DNA of 29,106 bases. Source: Woronichinia sp035285405 (GTDB taxonomy: Bacteria > Cyanobacteriota > Cyanobacteriia > Cyanobacteriales > Microcystaceae). The position numbers and the translations under genes were made by a program. Location of the stretch: positions 1 to 29,106 of the forward strand of contig JAYKJI010000435.1 in assembly GCA_035285405.1 (NCBI GenBank), written 5' to 3'. Below, in pieces: positions 1 to 8,064 of the stretch (position 1 is its first letter; the number at the start of each line of letters is the position of its first letter). Under the pieces are notes generated by a model. It saw nothing but the letters and a program-made list of their open reading frames with translations. It was not told the DNA's origin and searched no databases.

Positions 1-115
1 CTCTTAATGCAAGGGTTTTGAGCCATTTTAACCTATTTTCCTGCATTCTAGCTGTTCTTAATTTGGCTACTATCTTTTCTCCGTAAGGGTTTCAGCTTTT
101 TTCAGCAAGCCCTAA
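1..115 (-). mobile_element. End of a mobile element (left copy), cut by the window edge
   Basis: These 115 bases are the exact reverse complement of 28985-29099, compared base by base. The inner boundary is sharp: pairing fails at base 116. The inner end, read outward, begins TTAGGGCTTGCTGAAAAAAG, which looks like an insertion-sequence terminal repeat. The element would lie to the left, outside the window, in inverted orientation to the right copy. The IS family cannot be assigned from this fragment. A MITE sharing the end is the alternative. Confidence 0.75.
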
Positions 116-201
116 TTAGCTAAAAAATGACAGCCTAATTAAGAAGTGAAAAGGTTATCTCTAGCCTCAAAATTTACTGTGCTTAAAATCAATACAAAGC
201 A

Positions 202-235
202 GTCCTAGAAGGACGGGGTTTTAAACCCAGTTTTT
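202..235 (+). terminator. Double hairpin followed by T5, terminator-like
   Basis: Two small stems stand in series: GTCCT (202-206) with AGGAC (210-214), and GGGTT (216-220) with AACCC (224-228). A run of five T follows at 231-235 on the plus strand. It sits between the left mobile-element end and the 3' end of the ArsA-like gene, so it could stop transcription coming out of the element. It could also be a remnant of another element's structured end. The stems are short. Confidence 0.4.
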
Positions 236-245
236 CTGATAAAAC

Positions 246-1337
246 TTAAAAAGAAATGATCAAATAACCCTCATGAAACTTAGCTCCTGTCACTGGCTGA
301 CCATTCAAGGGCACCGGAAGATCGATATTGCGACGTTGATCTCCGGCTTCAATCGTAATTTCGGGGCCAGATTGGATTAATTTAACCTGTTTCTTATCAA
401 AGCCAGGCAAAAAGACCTTCACCTGACGCGCGGCTAGATCAATAGTTAGCGGTTTAGGCACATTCGCCCATTGTCTGACATCAGGAACGGCGGCGATCAA
501 ATTATCCCAGGATTGGTCTGACTGTTGGGGTAAAGAGGTGATAGTTAAAGGCTGAAAGGTAGCGGTTAAATCAGTTACACTTCCCCCTGGTGTTTGCAAT
601 ACCCCCTTAACGGTCAAACCCACTTGCTGAGCTCCTCCCCATAAACGTTGGGCTACCATGACGGCGGCGGGTTGAGAATTGGTAACTAGGTAGGCAGCAA
701 AACGATTCGGATCATTCAGAAATTGTTTGCCGTCAGTGAGGAATTTTTCAGGGCTAGAGGAACTTTGAGAATGGGTATCCCTATTCGAGGTCACGTTATT
801 AAATAGAGCACCAGTGATCGGTTGAACAAAGGGAGCTAGGGTTCTGACCACATCGGAATCTTGCAGTACTTGGCGGAATCGTCGCCAATACCAATCAGCA
901 ATTTCGGGAACGCCCAACATTCTGAGGGCATTGAGCTGGCCGGGCCCGTCATAGACAATGACATCATACTGTCCTCCCTGGGCATATTCCCGCAGCGTAT
1001 TTAGGATTAAAATTTCATCCATGCCTGGCAATATACCGAGTTCCTGACCATAGATATTCTTCAAGGTCGGCGATCGCAAATATTGGGATTCAAGTTCTTT
1101 AATCTGTTCCCAGCCCTGCTCTAATAAAACCGTTGAACATAGATGAACGCCACTTAAATTGGGTTCGATAACCGTCACACTAGCGGTTAAGGGAACTGAC
1201 CACAGCCATCCGAGGGTAGGATCTTGCCCCGCTAAAAGGACACGACTACCTAACATAGCCAACTTTTTGGCGATCGCGATCGCGGTGGTGGTTCGTCCTG
1301 TTCCACCTTTGCCCAGAAAGGTAACAATTAAAGCCAT
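246..1337 (-). CDS. ArsA/GET3-family ATPase with C-terminal Hsp20-like domain
   Basis: The 363-residue protein starts MALIVTFLGKGGTGRTT, the deviant P-loop of the ArsA/GET3/MinD class. The signature lysine is K10, but the usual second lysine of GKGGxGKT is R15. The switch region reads VIVYDGPG instead of the DTAPTGH of tail-anchor-targeting Get3. Roughly residues 296-363 form an alpha-crystallin/Hsp20-like beta domain (VKVFLPGF...ITIEAGDQR...GYLIISF), as in the ArsA-Hsp20 subfamily of phototrophs. It is probably a cytosolic ATPase acting on membrane proteins or as a chaperone. Arsenite export is unlikely, because no arsB or arsenic genes are nearby and the metal-binding cysteines of ArsA are not seen. 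It lies 46 bp downstream of the petP-like gene on the same strand, which suggests one transcript. Family is confident; substrate is unknown. Confidence 0.88.
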   Translation of the reverse strand: MALIVTFLGKGGTGRTTTAIAIAKKLAMLGSRVLLAGQDPTLGWLWSVPLTASVTVIEPNLSGVHLCSTVLLEQGWEQIKELESQYLRSPTLKNIYGQELGILPGMDEILILNTLREYAQGGQYDVIVYDGPGQLNALRMLGVPEIADWYWRRFRQVLQDSDVVRTLAPFVQPITGALFNNVTSNRDTHSQSSSSPEKFLTDGKQFLNDPNRFAAYLVTNSQPAAVMVAQRLWGGAQQVGLTVKGVLQTPGGSVTDLTATFQPLTITSLPQQSDQSWDNLIAAVPDVRQWANVPKPLTIDLAARQVKVFLPGFDKKQVKLIQSGPEITIEAGDQRRNIDLPVPLNGQPVTGAKFHEGYLIISF

Positions 1338-1383
1338 GACATTACGATTGCATTATGATTCAAGGGCCAGGGGACTAAATATT

Positions 1384-1581
1384 TCACAAAGATTTTAATT
1401 CGTCTTCAAAAAACCAGGTAGCTGTTTTATCATCAAAGGCAACCACTGCCCCAATGCCGCTGCCATCAGTCATTTTAAAATCTTTAACAACACCAACTTT
1501 GCCCAGTTTACCGACAACATCCGAAGAAACGCGATCTCTCAGACGATAAACTTGTACTTTTTGTCCAATCTCTACTGCCAT
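1384..1581 (-). CDS. petP: PetP-like small subunit of cytochrome b6f (DUF2862)
   Basis: The 65-residue protein begins MAVEIGQKVQVYRLRDRV and continues as a short all-beta, SH3-like sequence ending FFEDELKSL. This matches the DUF2862 family, which includes cyanobacterial PetP, a small cytosolic subunit at the cytochrome b6f complex that affects electron flow. The frame stays open upstream to 1641, but the extra 20 residues (MANSATLRDS...) do not resemble the family, so the internal ATG at 1581 is preferred. It sits upstream of, and probably co-transcribed with, the ArsA/Hsp20 ATPase. Assignment is by recognition of sequence style; an alignment was not possible here. Confidence 0.75.
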   Translation of the reverse strand: MAVEIGQKVQVYRLRDRVSSDVVGKLGKVGVVKDFKMTDGSGIGAVVAFDDKTATWFFEDELKSL

Positions 1582-1797
1582 ATTCAGATAATTAACAATT
1601 AACGTAAATGAACTATCCCTTAGTGTAGCGGAATTTGCCACCTATCCTAGAACTGTCCACCGAAATCCTTTCTGCCTTTTTAAGCAAATCCTGTCTAGGC
1701 ATGAATCTCTTGGCCTATTCGGTTAACTTACCTCGACAAATGCTACTCTAGTCTATAGAATGGCTCCTTAGCCCTTGATTCCTGGTTTAACGTTACT

Positions 1798-2604
1798 ATG
1801 GCCTTATCGGTACCCACACGCTTGAAGTGGTCGCCTGTACAGCGATACTTAGAGCTACTTCATATTTTGGTGGAACGCAATCTTAAAGGACGGTATCGAG
1901 GTTCCTTTTTAGGAGTCTATTGGTCGCTTTTAAACCCGTTATTCATGACAGGTATCTACGCAGCAATTTTTGGACATTTTTTTATAAGCTTTTACGAAGG
2001 TTCGATTTTTAATTATATTTTAGCTGCTTTTACCGGACTCATTGTTATTAACTTTTTTTCCTCATCAACCAATCAGGCTCTATCTAGTGTGGTAGGAAGT
2101 GGTGGCTTGATGAATAAAATTCGTTTGCCAATGACGGTATTTCCTCTCTCGATGATTGTGGCTAATGTTTTTCAGTTAGTGGTTGGCCCCTTACCCCTCT
2201 TGGCGATCGTCACCTTTTTACATTCTCACAATCTTCTGAATGTTCTAGCTCTCTTGTTACCGCTATTAGCTCTAACGCTTGTCTGTACAGGGGTTGGCTA
2301 TCTTGTAAGTGCACTTTATGTTTTCTTTCGAGACTTGCCCTACTTCTACGAACTGGTTTGTTTTTTACTATGGATGGGATCTCCTATCTTTTACCCCGCC
2401 AAAATTGTACCGGAACCGATCCAGCGTTTTCTAGTCATTAATCCTTTATTTTTTATTATTGAAAGCATTCGCCAAATTTCCCTCTCTGGCAACTTACCTG
2501 ACATGGGACTGATCGCTCACTCTCTTCTGAATGGTATTATTCTATTGCTATTCGGATGGCTTTGTTTTCGAGCTTGGCAAAATCAATTCATGGATCTGTT
2601 ATAA
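1798..2604 (+). CDS. ABC-2 type polysaccharide exporter permease (Wzm-like)
   Basis: The 268-residue membrane protein has about six hydrophobic segments and the ABC2 permease signature near the N-terminus: LLHILVERNLKGRYRGSFLG, followed by YWSLLNPLFM. This is the family that moves O-antigen, capsule or polyol-phosphate polymers across the inner membrane (Wzm, TagG, KpsM). The next gene is its ATPase, only 12 bp downstream. The pair plus the epimerase after it suggest export of a cell-surface polysaccharide. The substrate cannot be read from the sequence. The divergent petP gene starts about 215 bp upstream, so the promoter should lie in 1582-1797. Confidence 0.9.
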   Translation: MALSVPTRLKWSPVQRYLELLHILVERNLKGRYRGSFLGVYWSLLNPLFMTGIYAAIFGHFFISFYEGSIFNYILAAFTGLIVINFFSSSTNQALSSVVGSGGLMNKIRLPMTVFPLSMIVANVFQLVVGPLPLLAIVTFLHSHNLLNVLALLLPLLALTLVCTGVGYLVSALYVFFRDLPYFYELVCFLLWMGSPIFYPAKIVPEPIQRFLVINPLFFIIESIRQISLSGNLPDMGLIAHSLLNGIILLLFGWLCFRAWQNQFMDLL

Positions 2605-2616
2605 GCCTTTTCTTAG

Positions 2617-3381
2617 ATGACTGAAGTTATTCGCCTAGACAACGTGACCCTGTATCGAAGAACCCAAGAGGAATTTTCTTACGATCTCAAACGAACCATT
2701 CTCTCCATTTTTGAAGGGAAATATCGTAAACCCACTAAAAAATTAATTCTCGACAATCTAGATTTGGTGGTCAATGCCGGCGAGAAAATTGGCATTATCG
2801 GCTCCAATGGTTCAGGAAAATCTACCCTATTGAAGGTGATTAGTGGTATTTTGAAACCTACCAAGGGAAGTTTGCGAGTGAGAGGGGATATTGCCCCTTT
2901 AATTGAGTTAGGAGCCGGTTTTGATCCTGATTTATCGGTCAAGGATAATATTATTCTTTACGGTGTGATGTTGGGTTTTTCTCGTCAAGAAATGAAGACG
3001 CGGGTTGCCTCAATTTTAGATTTTGCTGAACTTCAAGATTATTCTTTCGCCCCCGTTAAGTCCCTCTCTTCAGGGATGTCGGCTCGTTTAGGGTTTGCGA
3101 TCGCCACCGATGTGAAACCGGATATCCTGATTTTAGATGAAGTGCTGTCTGTGGGAGATGAGAGTTTCAAGCATAAATGCCAAGCCCGTATGGATAAATT
3201 ATGGGATCAACACACCACAATTCTGGTAGTATCACATGGGCTAGAATTCATCCAGGAATCCTGTCAGCGAGCCATCTGGCTAGATCGGGGTAAAATTCGT
3301 TTTTCGGGTAGCACGGAAGATACCATTGCTCATTACCTCGAAGCAGTCAAGCAAAGTGAGATCCATCATTCTCCACTTTAA
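2617..3381 (+). CDS. ABC transporter ATPase, polysaccharide export (Wzt-like, short form)
   Basis: The 254-residue ATPase has Walker A GSNGSGKST (62-70), signature LSSGMSARLG (150-159) and Walker B ILILDE (170-175) followed by the D-loop VLSVGD. The N-terminal insertion before the Walker A (about residues 16-42) is typical of Wzt/TagH-type exporters. The protein ends soon after the nucleotide-binding domain. It therefore lacks the C-terminal carbohydrate-binding domain found in Wzt proteins that recognise a capped O-antigen, which points to the KpsT/TagH-like mode. It works with the permease encoded 12 bp upstream. Exact substrate unknown. Confidence 0.9.
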   Translation: MTEVIRLDNVTLYRRTQEEFSYDLKRTILSIFEGKYRKPTKKLILDNLDLVVNAGEKIGIIGSNGSGKSTLLKVISGILKPTKGSLRVRGDIAPLIELGAGFDPDLSVKDNIILYGVMLGFSRQEMKTRVASILDFAELQDYSFAPVKSLSSGMSARLGFAIATDVKPDILILDEVLSVGDESFKHKCQARMDKLWDQHTTILVVSHGLEFIQESCQRAIWLDRGKIRFSGSTEDTIAHYLEAVKQSEIHHSPL

Positions 3382-3463
3382 CAAAGGCTATATTTCTAGC
3401 ATCCTGATTAAGTTCAATAAGTTCAACAAATTAATTTAAATTAAGATTCCCTACTGTTCCCTT

Positions 3464-4396
3464 ATGAAAATTTTGATCACGGGTGGAGCCGGCTATATTG
3501 GTTCCGTTTTGACCCCGATTTTGTTGACCCAAGGCTATGAAGTCACGGTTGTGGATAGCTTAATCTTTCGGCAGACAAGTTTGGCAGATTGTTGCCACTA
3601 TGACACTTTTGAGATTGTACGCGGCGATTGTCGCAATGAGTCATTGATGAAAGGTTTGCTAAAAGACGCTGACGTGATTATTCCCTTGGCGGCTCTGGTG
3701 GGGGCACCTCTCTGTAGTCGGGATGAAATTGGCACTCGTAGCATTAACCAAGATGCAGTGCAAATGCTCTGTCGATTAGCTAGTCCTCAGCAACGGATTT
3801 TAATGCCTGTTACCAATAGTGGCTATGGCATTGGCGAGGCCGGTAAGTTTTGTACAGAAGAAAGTCCCCTTCGTCCGATTTCTCTCTATGGTGTGACTAA
3901 GGTGGAAGCAGAAAAAGCTGTACTGGAACGAGAAAATAGTATGACTTTCCGACTGGCAACGGTGTTTGGGATGTCACCTCGGATGCGGGTCGATTTATTA
4001 GTCAATGATTTCGTCTATCGAGCAGTTTATGATCGGGCGGTGGTCATTTTTGAAGGACATTTTAAGCGCAATTATATCCATATCCGAGATGTGGCTAAGG
4101 TCTTCTTACATGGTTTGGAGAATTTTGAAGCCATGAAGGGCAAACCCTATAATGTGGGTTTAGAGGATGCTAATCTTTCCAAATTAGAACTCTGTGCGGA
4201 AATTCAAAAGTATTTGCCCAATTTTGTTTATCTGGAGGCTCCCATTGGCGAAGATCCAGACAAACGGGATTATATTGTCTCCAATCAACGCATTTTAAGT
4301 ACCGGCTTTGAGCCAGAGTGGCCTTTGGGTCGGGGAATTCGTGAGTTGATTAAGGGTTATACCTTGCTTCGCAATAGTCTGTACTCAAACGTTTAG
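3464..4396 (+). CDS. NAD-dependent epimerase/dehydratase (extended SDR)
   Basis: The 310-residue extended short-chain dehydrogenase has the Rossmann motif GGAGYIG at 7-13, VVD at 29-31 for the adenosine ribose, and a catalytic set S119 (NSGYG), Y142 and K146 (YGVTK). Such enzymes modify sugar nucleotides, for example UDP-glucose or dTDP-hexose 4-epimerases and dehydratases. It follows the Wzm/Wzt pair by 82 bp on the same strand, so it probably supplies or modifies a sugar for the exported polymer. The precise substrate cannot be told from motifs alone. A terminator-like repeat lies just downstream. Confidence 0.88.
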   Translation: MKILITGGAGYIGSVLTPILLTQGYEVTVVDSLIFRQTSLADCCHYDTFEIVRGDCRNESLMKGLLKDADVIIPLAALVGAPLCSRDEIGTRSINQDAVQMLCRLASPQQRILMPVTNSGYGIGEAGKFCTEESPLRPISLYGVTKVEAEKAVLERENSMTFRLATVFGMSPRMRVDLLVNDFVYRAVYDRAVVIFEGHFKRNYIHIRDVAKVFLHGLENFEAMKGKPYNVGLEDANLSKLELCAEIQKYLPNFVYLEAPIGEDPDKRDYIVSNQRILSTGFEPEWPLGRGIRELIKGYTLLRNSLYSNV

Positions 4397-4420
4397 TCTC
4401 AAATCAAGAGCAAAGTACAA

Positions 4421-4468
4421 GGGCGATCGCTGTTTTATAAACCCAAAAATAAGGGGCGATCGCTTTTT
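4421..4468. terminator. Paired HIP1 hairpin between convergent genes, probable terminator
   Basis: Two copies of the self-complementary octamer GCGATCGC (4423-4430 and 4456-4463) can pair with each other around a loop of about 25 nt, and the second copy is followed by T5. The site lies in the 88-bp gap between the epimerase (ending 4396) and ilvE (ending 4485), where a bidirectional terminator is expected. Confidence 0.45.
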
Positions 4469-4484
4469 CGAGCAAAACTTTTTG

Positions 4485-5402
4485 TTAAGAATTTAAGGGA
4501 ATAACGAATACCCAATCTTGATAGTTAGGATTACGATTTTCTGTCACCGCCGTTAAGGTTTCCTTCAGTTTATCTGTGATCGGATGTTCTTTGGGTAGAG
4601 GAAAGGTTTCAATTTGCTTAACGGGGGTAATTTTGGCTGCCGTACCACTTAAAAAGACTTCATCCGCAATCAATAATTCCGATTTGTCGATGGCGCGTTG
4701 TAGAGTGGGAATCCCTAGATCCTGGGCAATTTTGAGGATACTATCACGGGTAATCCCTTCGAGAATATCCTGTTCTAAACCAGGCGTGATTAGCTGTCCA
4801 TTGCGAACCATAAAAACATTCATGCCCGTTGCTTCGCAGACTTTTCCTTGGGTATTCATGAGAATAGCTTCATCAAATCCCGATTCCACTGCTTCTGTTT
4901 TTGCCAGGGCTGAGGTGATGTAGGCCCCACTAATTTTGCCTCGGAGTGGAAAACTTCGATCTTCCTGGCGGTACCAAGAACTAATGCGACAACTGACACC
5001 ATCAGCCGATAAATAGTCTCCCATTTCTAGACCATAGACTAAAAAATCTTTTTCAATATTGTGTAAACGGGGCGCAATACCTAGACCAGAACTATAGACT
5101 AGGGGACGAATATAAAAGGAAGTCGTCGGTTGATTTTTCTGAATAAAATCAATAATGATTTGTTGAATCTTATCGGCTGAAATCTGATAGTTAAGAAAAG
5201 TTGCACTCTGACTAAGGCGTTGACAATGGCGATCTAGGCGGAATAAAAGAATTTGCTGGGGATTTTGGGGATCAGGAATACCTCGCAATCCTCCAAAGGC
5301 AGCGGTTCCATAATGTAAAGCATGGGTGGCCACCGAAAGATTGGCATTTTCAAAGGGAACAAATTGATTTTGAAAGTAGGCGATCGGGAGAAACTGGTGC
5401 AT
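4485..5402 (-). CDS. ilvE: Branched-chain amino acid aminotransferase
   Basis: The 305-residue fold-type IV PLP enzyme catalyses the last step of valine, leucine and isoleucine synthesis and the first step of their breakdown, using 2-oxoglutarate/glutamate. It shows HALHYGTAAFGGLRG (28-41), the PLP lysine K156 in RGKISGAYITS, and the C-terminal GITRDSILKIAQDLGI and FLSGTAAKITPVKQI. The last motif is typical of the phosphate-binding loop. Length is normal for IlvE. It is monocistronic here: a terminator-like repeat lies downstream and about 110 bp separate its start from the M61 peptidase gene end. Confidence 0.94.
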   Translation of the reverse strand: MHQFLPIAYFQNQFVPFENANLSVATHALHYGTAAFGGLRGIPDPQNPQQILLFRLDRHCQRLSQSATFLNYQISADKIQQIIIDFIQKNQPTTSFYIRPLVYSSGLGIAPRLHNIEKDFLVYGLEMGDYLSADGVSCRISSWYRQEDRSFPLRGKISGAYITSALAKTEAVESGFDEAILMNTQGKVCEATGMNVFMVRNGQLITPGLEQDILEGITRDSILKIAQDLGIPTLQRAIDKSELLIADEVFLSGTAAKITPVKQIETFPLPKEHPITDKLKETLTAVTENRNPNYQDWVFVIPLNS

Positions 5403-5514
5403 TGCAGAAATCAGGGATTAACTCAGAGATAAAAATATCAGTCAACGCGAATCACTTTTGGTTTTTACTCTAGACATTGCCCAAAAACATTGCTGGAGAA
5501 AGAGATGGATGACA

Positions 5515-7254
5515 TTAGGGAGACTCCAACCAGCCGACAAACTTTTTCCTTTGGTCATTAGAGGGATTTTGAATCTTGACAACCTCATAACGACTGGGTT
5601 GGGGAGCCGCCAGTTGAACAGTAACGGTTCTTAACGTATCCTGATGAAACACGGTTATTTGAATTATATCATCGGCTTGATAATCTTTGAGACGCTGGGA
5701 TAGATGTTCAGCATCAACTCGTAGCCCATTTAAGGCCAATAATTCATCATCGGGACTTAAGCCAGCTTGTTCGGCAGGAGAATGACGGGCCACAAATTTA
5801 ATCCGTTCTTTATTATTTTCTGATTGAACTTTTATACCGAGATAGGGTAGAGCTGGTTCCTCAAAAATAGCTTGGAGTTGTAGTCCAAAGGGAGCAAGAT
5901 AGATATTAAAGGGGATTTCTTCAGTGTGATAAAGATAGCGTTGGAAAAATTCAGTTAAATCCTGTTGAGCAATCTCCGAAATCACTGTTTCTAATTCTGT
6001 GGGGGTAAAACCTTTTTCAATTCGGCCAAATTTTTCCCACATCTGTCGCAATACGTCATCAAAAGAACGTTGATTTTGAAAGCGATCACGGATGATCAAA
6101 TCGAGAAGTAATGTAACCAGTTGACCCTTAAGATAATAGGACATCTGGGAATTATCACTATTGGCATCACGGCGATAGAGCTTGATCCAGGCATCAAAAC
6201 TGGATTCAGTCAACGGTTGTACCCGACGACCTGGAGTTAGCAGAAAACGAGTTATTTCTTGACCCAGTTTTTTGAGAAAAGTATTACTATCATAGATTCC
6301 GGCCCGTAGGGGAATCAGTAAATCATAGTAACTGGTGGTTCCTTCCGAAAACCAGAGAGAAGGGGTATAATTCTCCTGCTCATAGTCAAAGTTTTCTAAG
6401 GCCTGCGGTCGGATGTGTTTAATATTCCAGAGATGAAAAAATTCATGGGCCACTAGTTGCAGAAAATTCTGATACTTTTCTAGTTCTCGAAAACCAAAAC
6501 GGGAATAAATTAAACTACAGGAGTTTTTGTGCTCTAGTCCACCGTAACCTTGACTGGCAAGATGCAAAATAAAGCAATAATAATCGTAGGGAAGACCCCC
6601 AAAGAGATTGGCTTCTACGGTAATAATTTTTTTTAGATCGGCAATGAGGCGATCGCTGTTCAGATTTCCCTTTCCCCAAACGACAAAATGATGAAGCTTA
6701 TCTAAAACCTGAAATTCATAACGAGTATGCTGGCCAATTTCGACGGGAGAATCCACTAGGGTATCAAAATTCGGTGCGAGAAAGGTTGGTATAGCATCAT
6801 GGGTGGAAATAGCGGTTAAGCCCGTAGCCACTTGCCAATCTGCCTGGGGAGGAATAATCCGCAGGGTGATGGGGAACTTCTCAAAATCAGAAATGAAAAA
6901 GAAGAGAGCCGCTCCATTAAAATAACCATGAGAATGATCGAGGTGATTGGTTCTTACCGATAAATCGTAGGCATAGATACGATAAAAAACAATAATTTTG
7001 TCAATATTTGGCGTTTGAATACACCAATGATTCTTAGCAATCTTCTGATGATTCAAAGATTTTTGAGAGGTTTCTTGATAAGCGGCAAAATCCTGAAGAT
7101 GTCTCACATATTCTCGAATGAGGTAGGAACCCGGTGTCCAAGCGGGCATTTTTAAGTTAAGTTGCGGAAGTTGCCAATTTTCTACGGTTAAGGTAACTTC
7201 AAAATAGTGAGAATTCGGTTGTGGCATCGCCACTTCATAGGTAAATTTAGGCAT
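5515..7254 (-). CDS. M61 family metallopeptidase with PDZ domain
   Basis: The 579-residue protein begins with the beta-rich M61 N-terminal domain (PAWTPGSYLIREYVRHL). It has the zinc motif HEFFH at 270-274, extended by LWNIKHIRP, and the downstream glutamate in LWFSEGTTSYY. About residues 460-560 form a PDZ domain (YLGIKV...SPAEQAGLSPDDELLALNGLRV). The family contains glycyl aminopeptidases with preference for N-terminal Gly or Ala. No signal peptide is visible, so it is predicted cytosolic. It starts 14 bp after the end of the upstream Crp/Fnr-like gene on the same strand, which implies co-transcription and possibly control by that regulator. Confidence 0.92.
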   Translation of the reverse strand: MPKFTYEVAMPQPNSHYFEVTLTVENWQLPQLNLKMPAWTPGSYLIREYVRHLQDFAAYQETSQKSLNHQKIAKNHWCIQTPNIDKIIVFYRIYAYDLSVRTNHLDHSHGYFNGAALFFFISDFEKFPITLRIIPPQADWQVATGLTAISTHDAIPTFLAPNFDTLVDSPVEIGQHTRYEFQVLDKLHHFVVWGKGNLNSDRLIADLKKIITVEANLFGGLPYDYYCFILHLASQGYGGLEHKNSCSLIYSRFGFRELEKYQNFLQLVAHEFFHLWNIKHIRPQALENFDYEQENYTPSLWFSEGTTSYYDLLIPLRAGIYDSNTFLKKLGQEITRFLLTPGRRVQPLTESSFDAWIKLYRRDANSDNSQMSYYLKGQLVTLLLDLIIRDRFQNQRSFDDVLRQMWEKFGRIEKGFTPTELETVISEIAQQDLTEFFQRYLYHTEEIPFNIYLAPFGLQLQAIFEEPALPYLGIKVQSENNKERIKFVARHSPAEQAGLSPDDELLALNGLRVDAEHLSQRLKDYQADDIIQITVFHQDTLRTVTVQLAAPQPSRYEVVKIQNPSNDQRKKFVGWLESP

Positions 7255-7268
7255 TCTTTTGATTGAAA

Positions 7269-7952
7269 TTAAAACTGTTTAGAAAAATGATATAGTTGCT
7301 TAAGATTGGTAATATAAAATTGATTATCTTCTTCGCTACTGACCAGTAGATGATTCTCCCTGAGTTGCTGGAGAACTGTGCTGATAACTTCCGGTTCTGT
7401 GTTAATTAGATCCGCAAAAATCTGTTCCGATAATTTCCAAATGGCAATGCCTTTGTCGGTACTTTTACCATAGTTCTCTGCCAGATAAACCAAGGTTTTC
7501 ATCACCTTGCGGGTAGAGGATTGAGAGGTAGATTTAAGTCGCCGATACAGATGGCGTACCCGTTGAATGGTTAATTGCAGCATTCGCTGTTGAAGCTGAT
7601 TATCCTTAAGCAATAACTGTAAAAATCGTTGGGCCGGAATGGTTAACAAGCGTGTTTCAGAAAGAGCGATCGCTTGATTGAGAGGCGGATAATCATCAAG
7701 AACGGCCATAACCCCAAAATAATCCCCTTGCCCCAGAACTTCGAGGGTTTTTTCCTGTTGTTGAACTTTAGTGGAAATTACCACCCAGCCGGAAATAATG
7801 AAGGAAACTGACTTACCCCAACCATCGGGCGGAATGAGGATCGCTTGAGGCTCATAAATTTGTTCTTCAGATACTGACAGCACCCAGCCAATCGTCTCAG
7901 GACTAGCGGTATTCAAGAGCGGGACTCGTTCACTGACGGATTCGGGTTCCAT
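7269..7952 (-). CDS. Crp/Fnr-family transcriptional regulator
   Basis: The 227-residue protein has an N-terminal cyclic-nucleotide-binding-type beta barrel (about 25-125, with VLGQGDYFGVMAVLDDYPP) and a C-terminal winged helix (about 145-225, with FADLINTEPEVISTVLQQLR). The cAMP pocket motif (GE...RSA) is not clearly conserved: residues near VLDDYPPLNQAIALSETRL lack it. The ligand may therefore be something other than cAMP, or absent. It lies just upstream of the M61 peptidase gene. Its target sites are not known, and I saw no convincing palindromic operator in the 112 bp before it. Confidence 0.85.
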   Translation of the reverse strand: MEPESVSERVPLLNTASPETIGWVLSVSEEQIYEPQAILIPPDGWGKSVSFIISGWVVISTKVQQQEKTLEVLGQGDYFGVMAVLDDYPPLNQAIALSETRLLTIPAQRFLQLLLKDNQLQQRMLQLTIQRVRHLYRRLKSTSQSSTRKVMKTLVYLAENYGKSTDKGIAIWKLSEQIFADLINTEPEVISTVLQQLRENHLLVSSEEDNQFYITNLKQLYHFSKQF

Positions 7953-8064
7953 GATCTAGGAAGTTGCAAGCCCGTTCACAAACGGTACTAAAAGAGAAAG
8001 ACCTATCTTGACATTCTCGTCCTTTGTCTGTCAACCGTTCCCGATGGGGAGGAGGAGCAGATAG

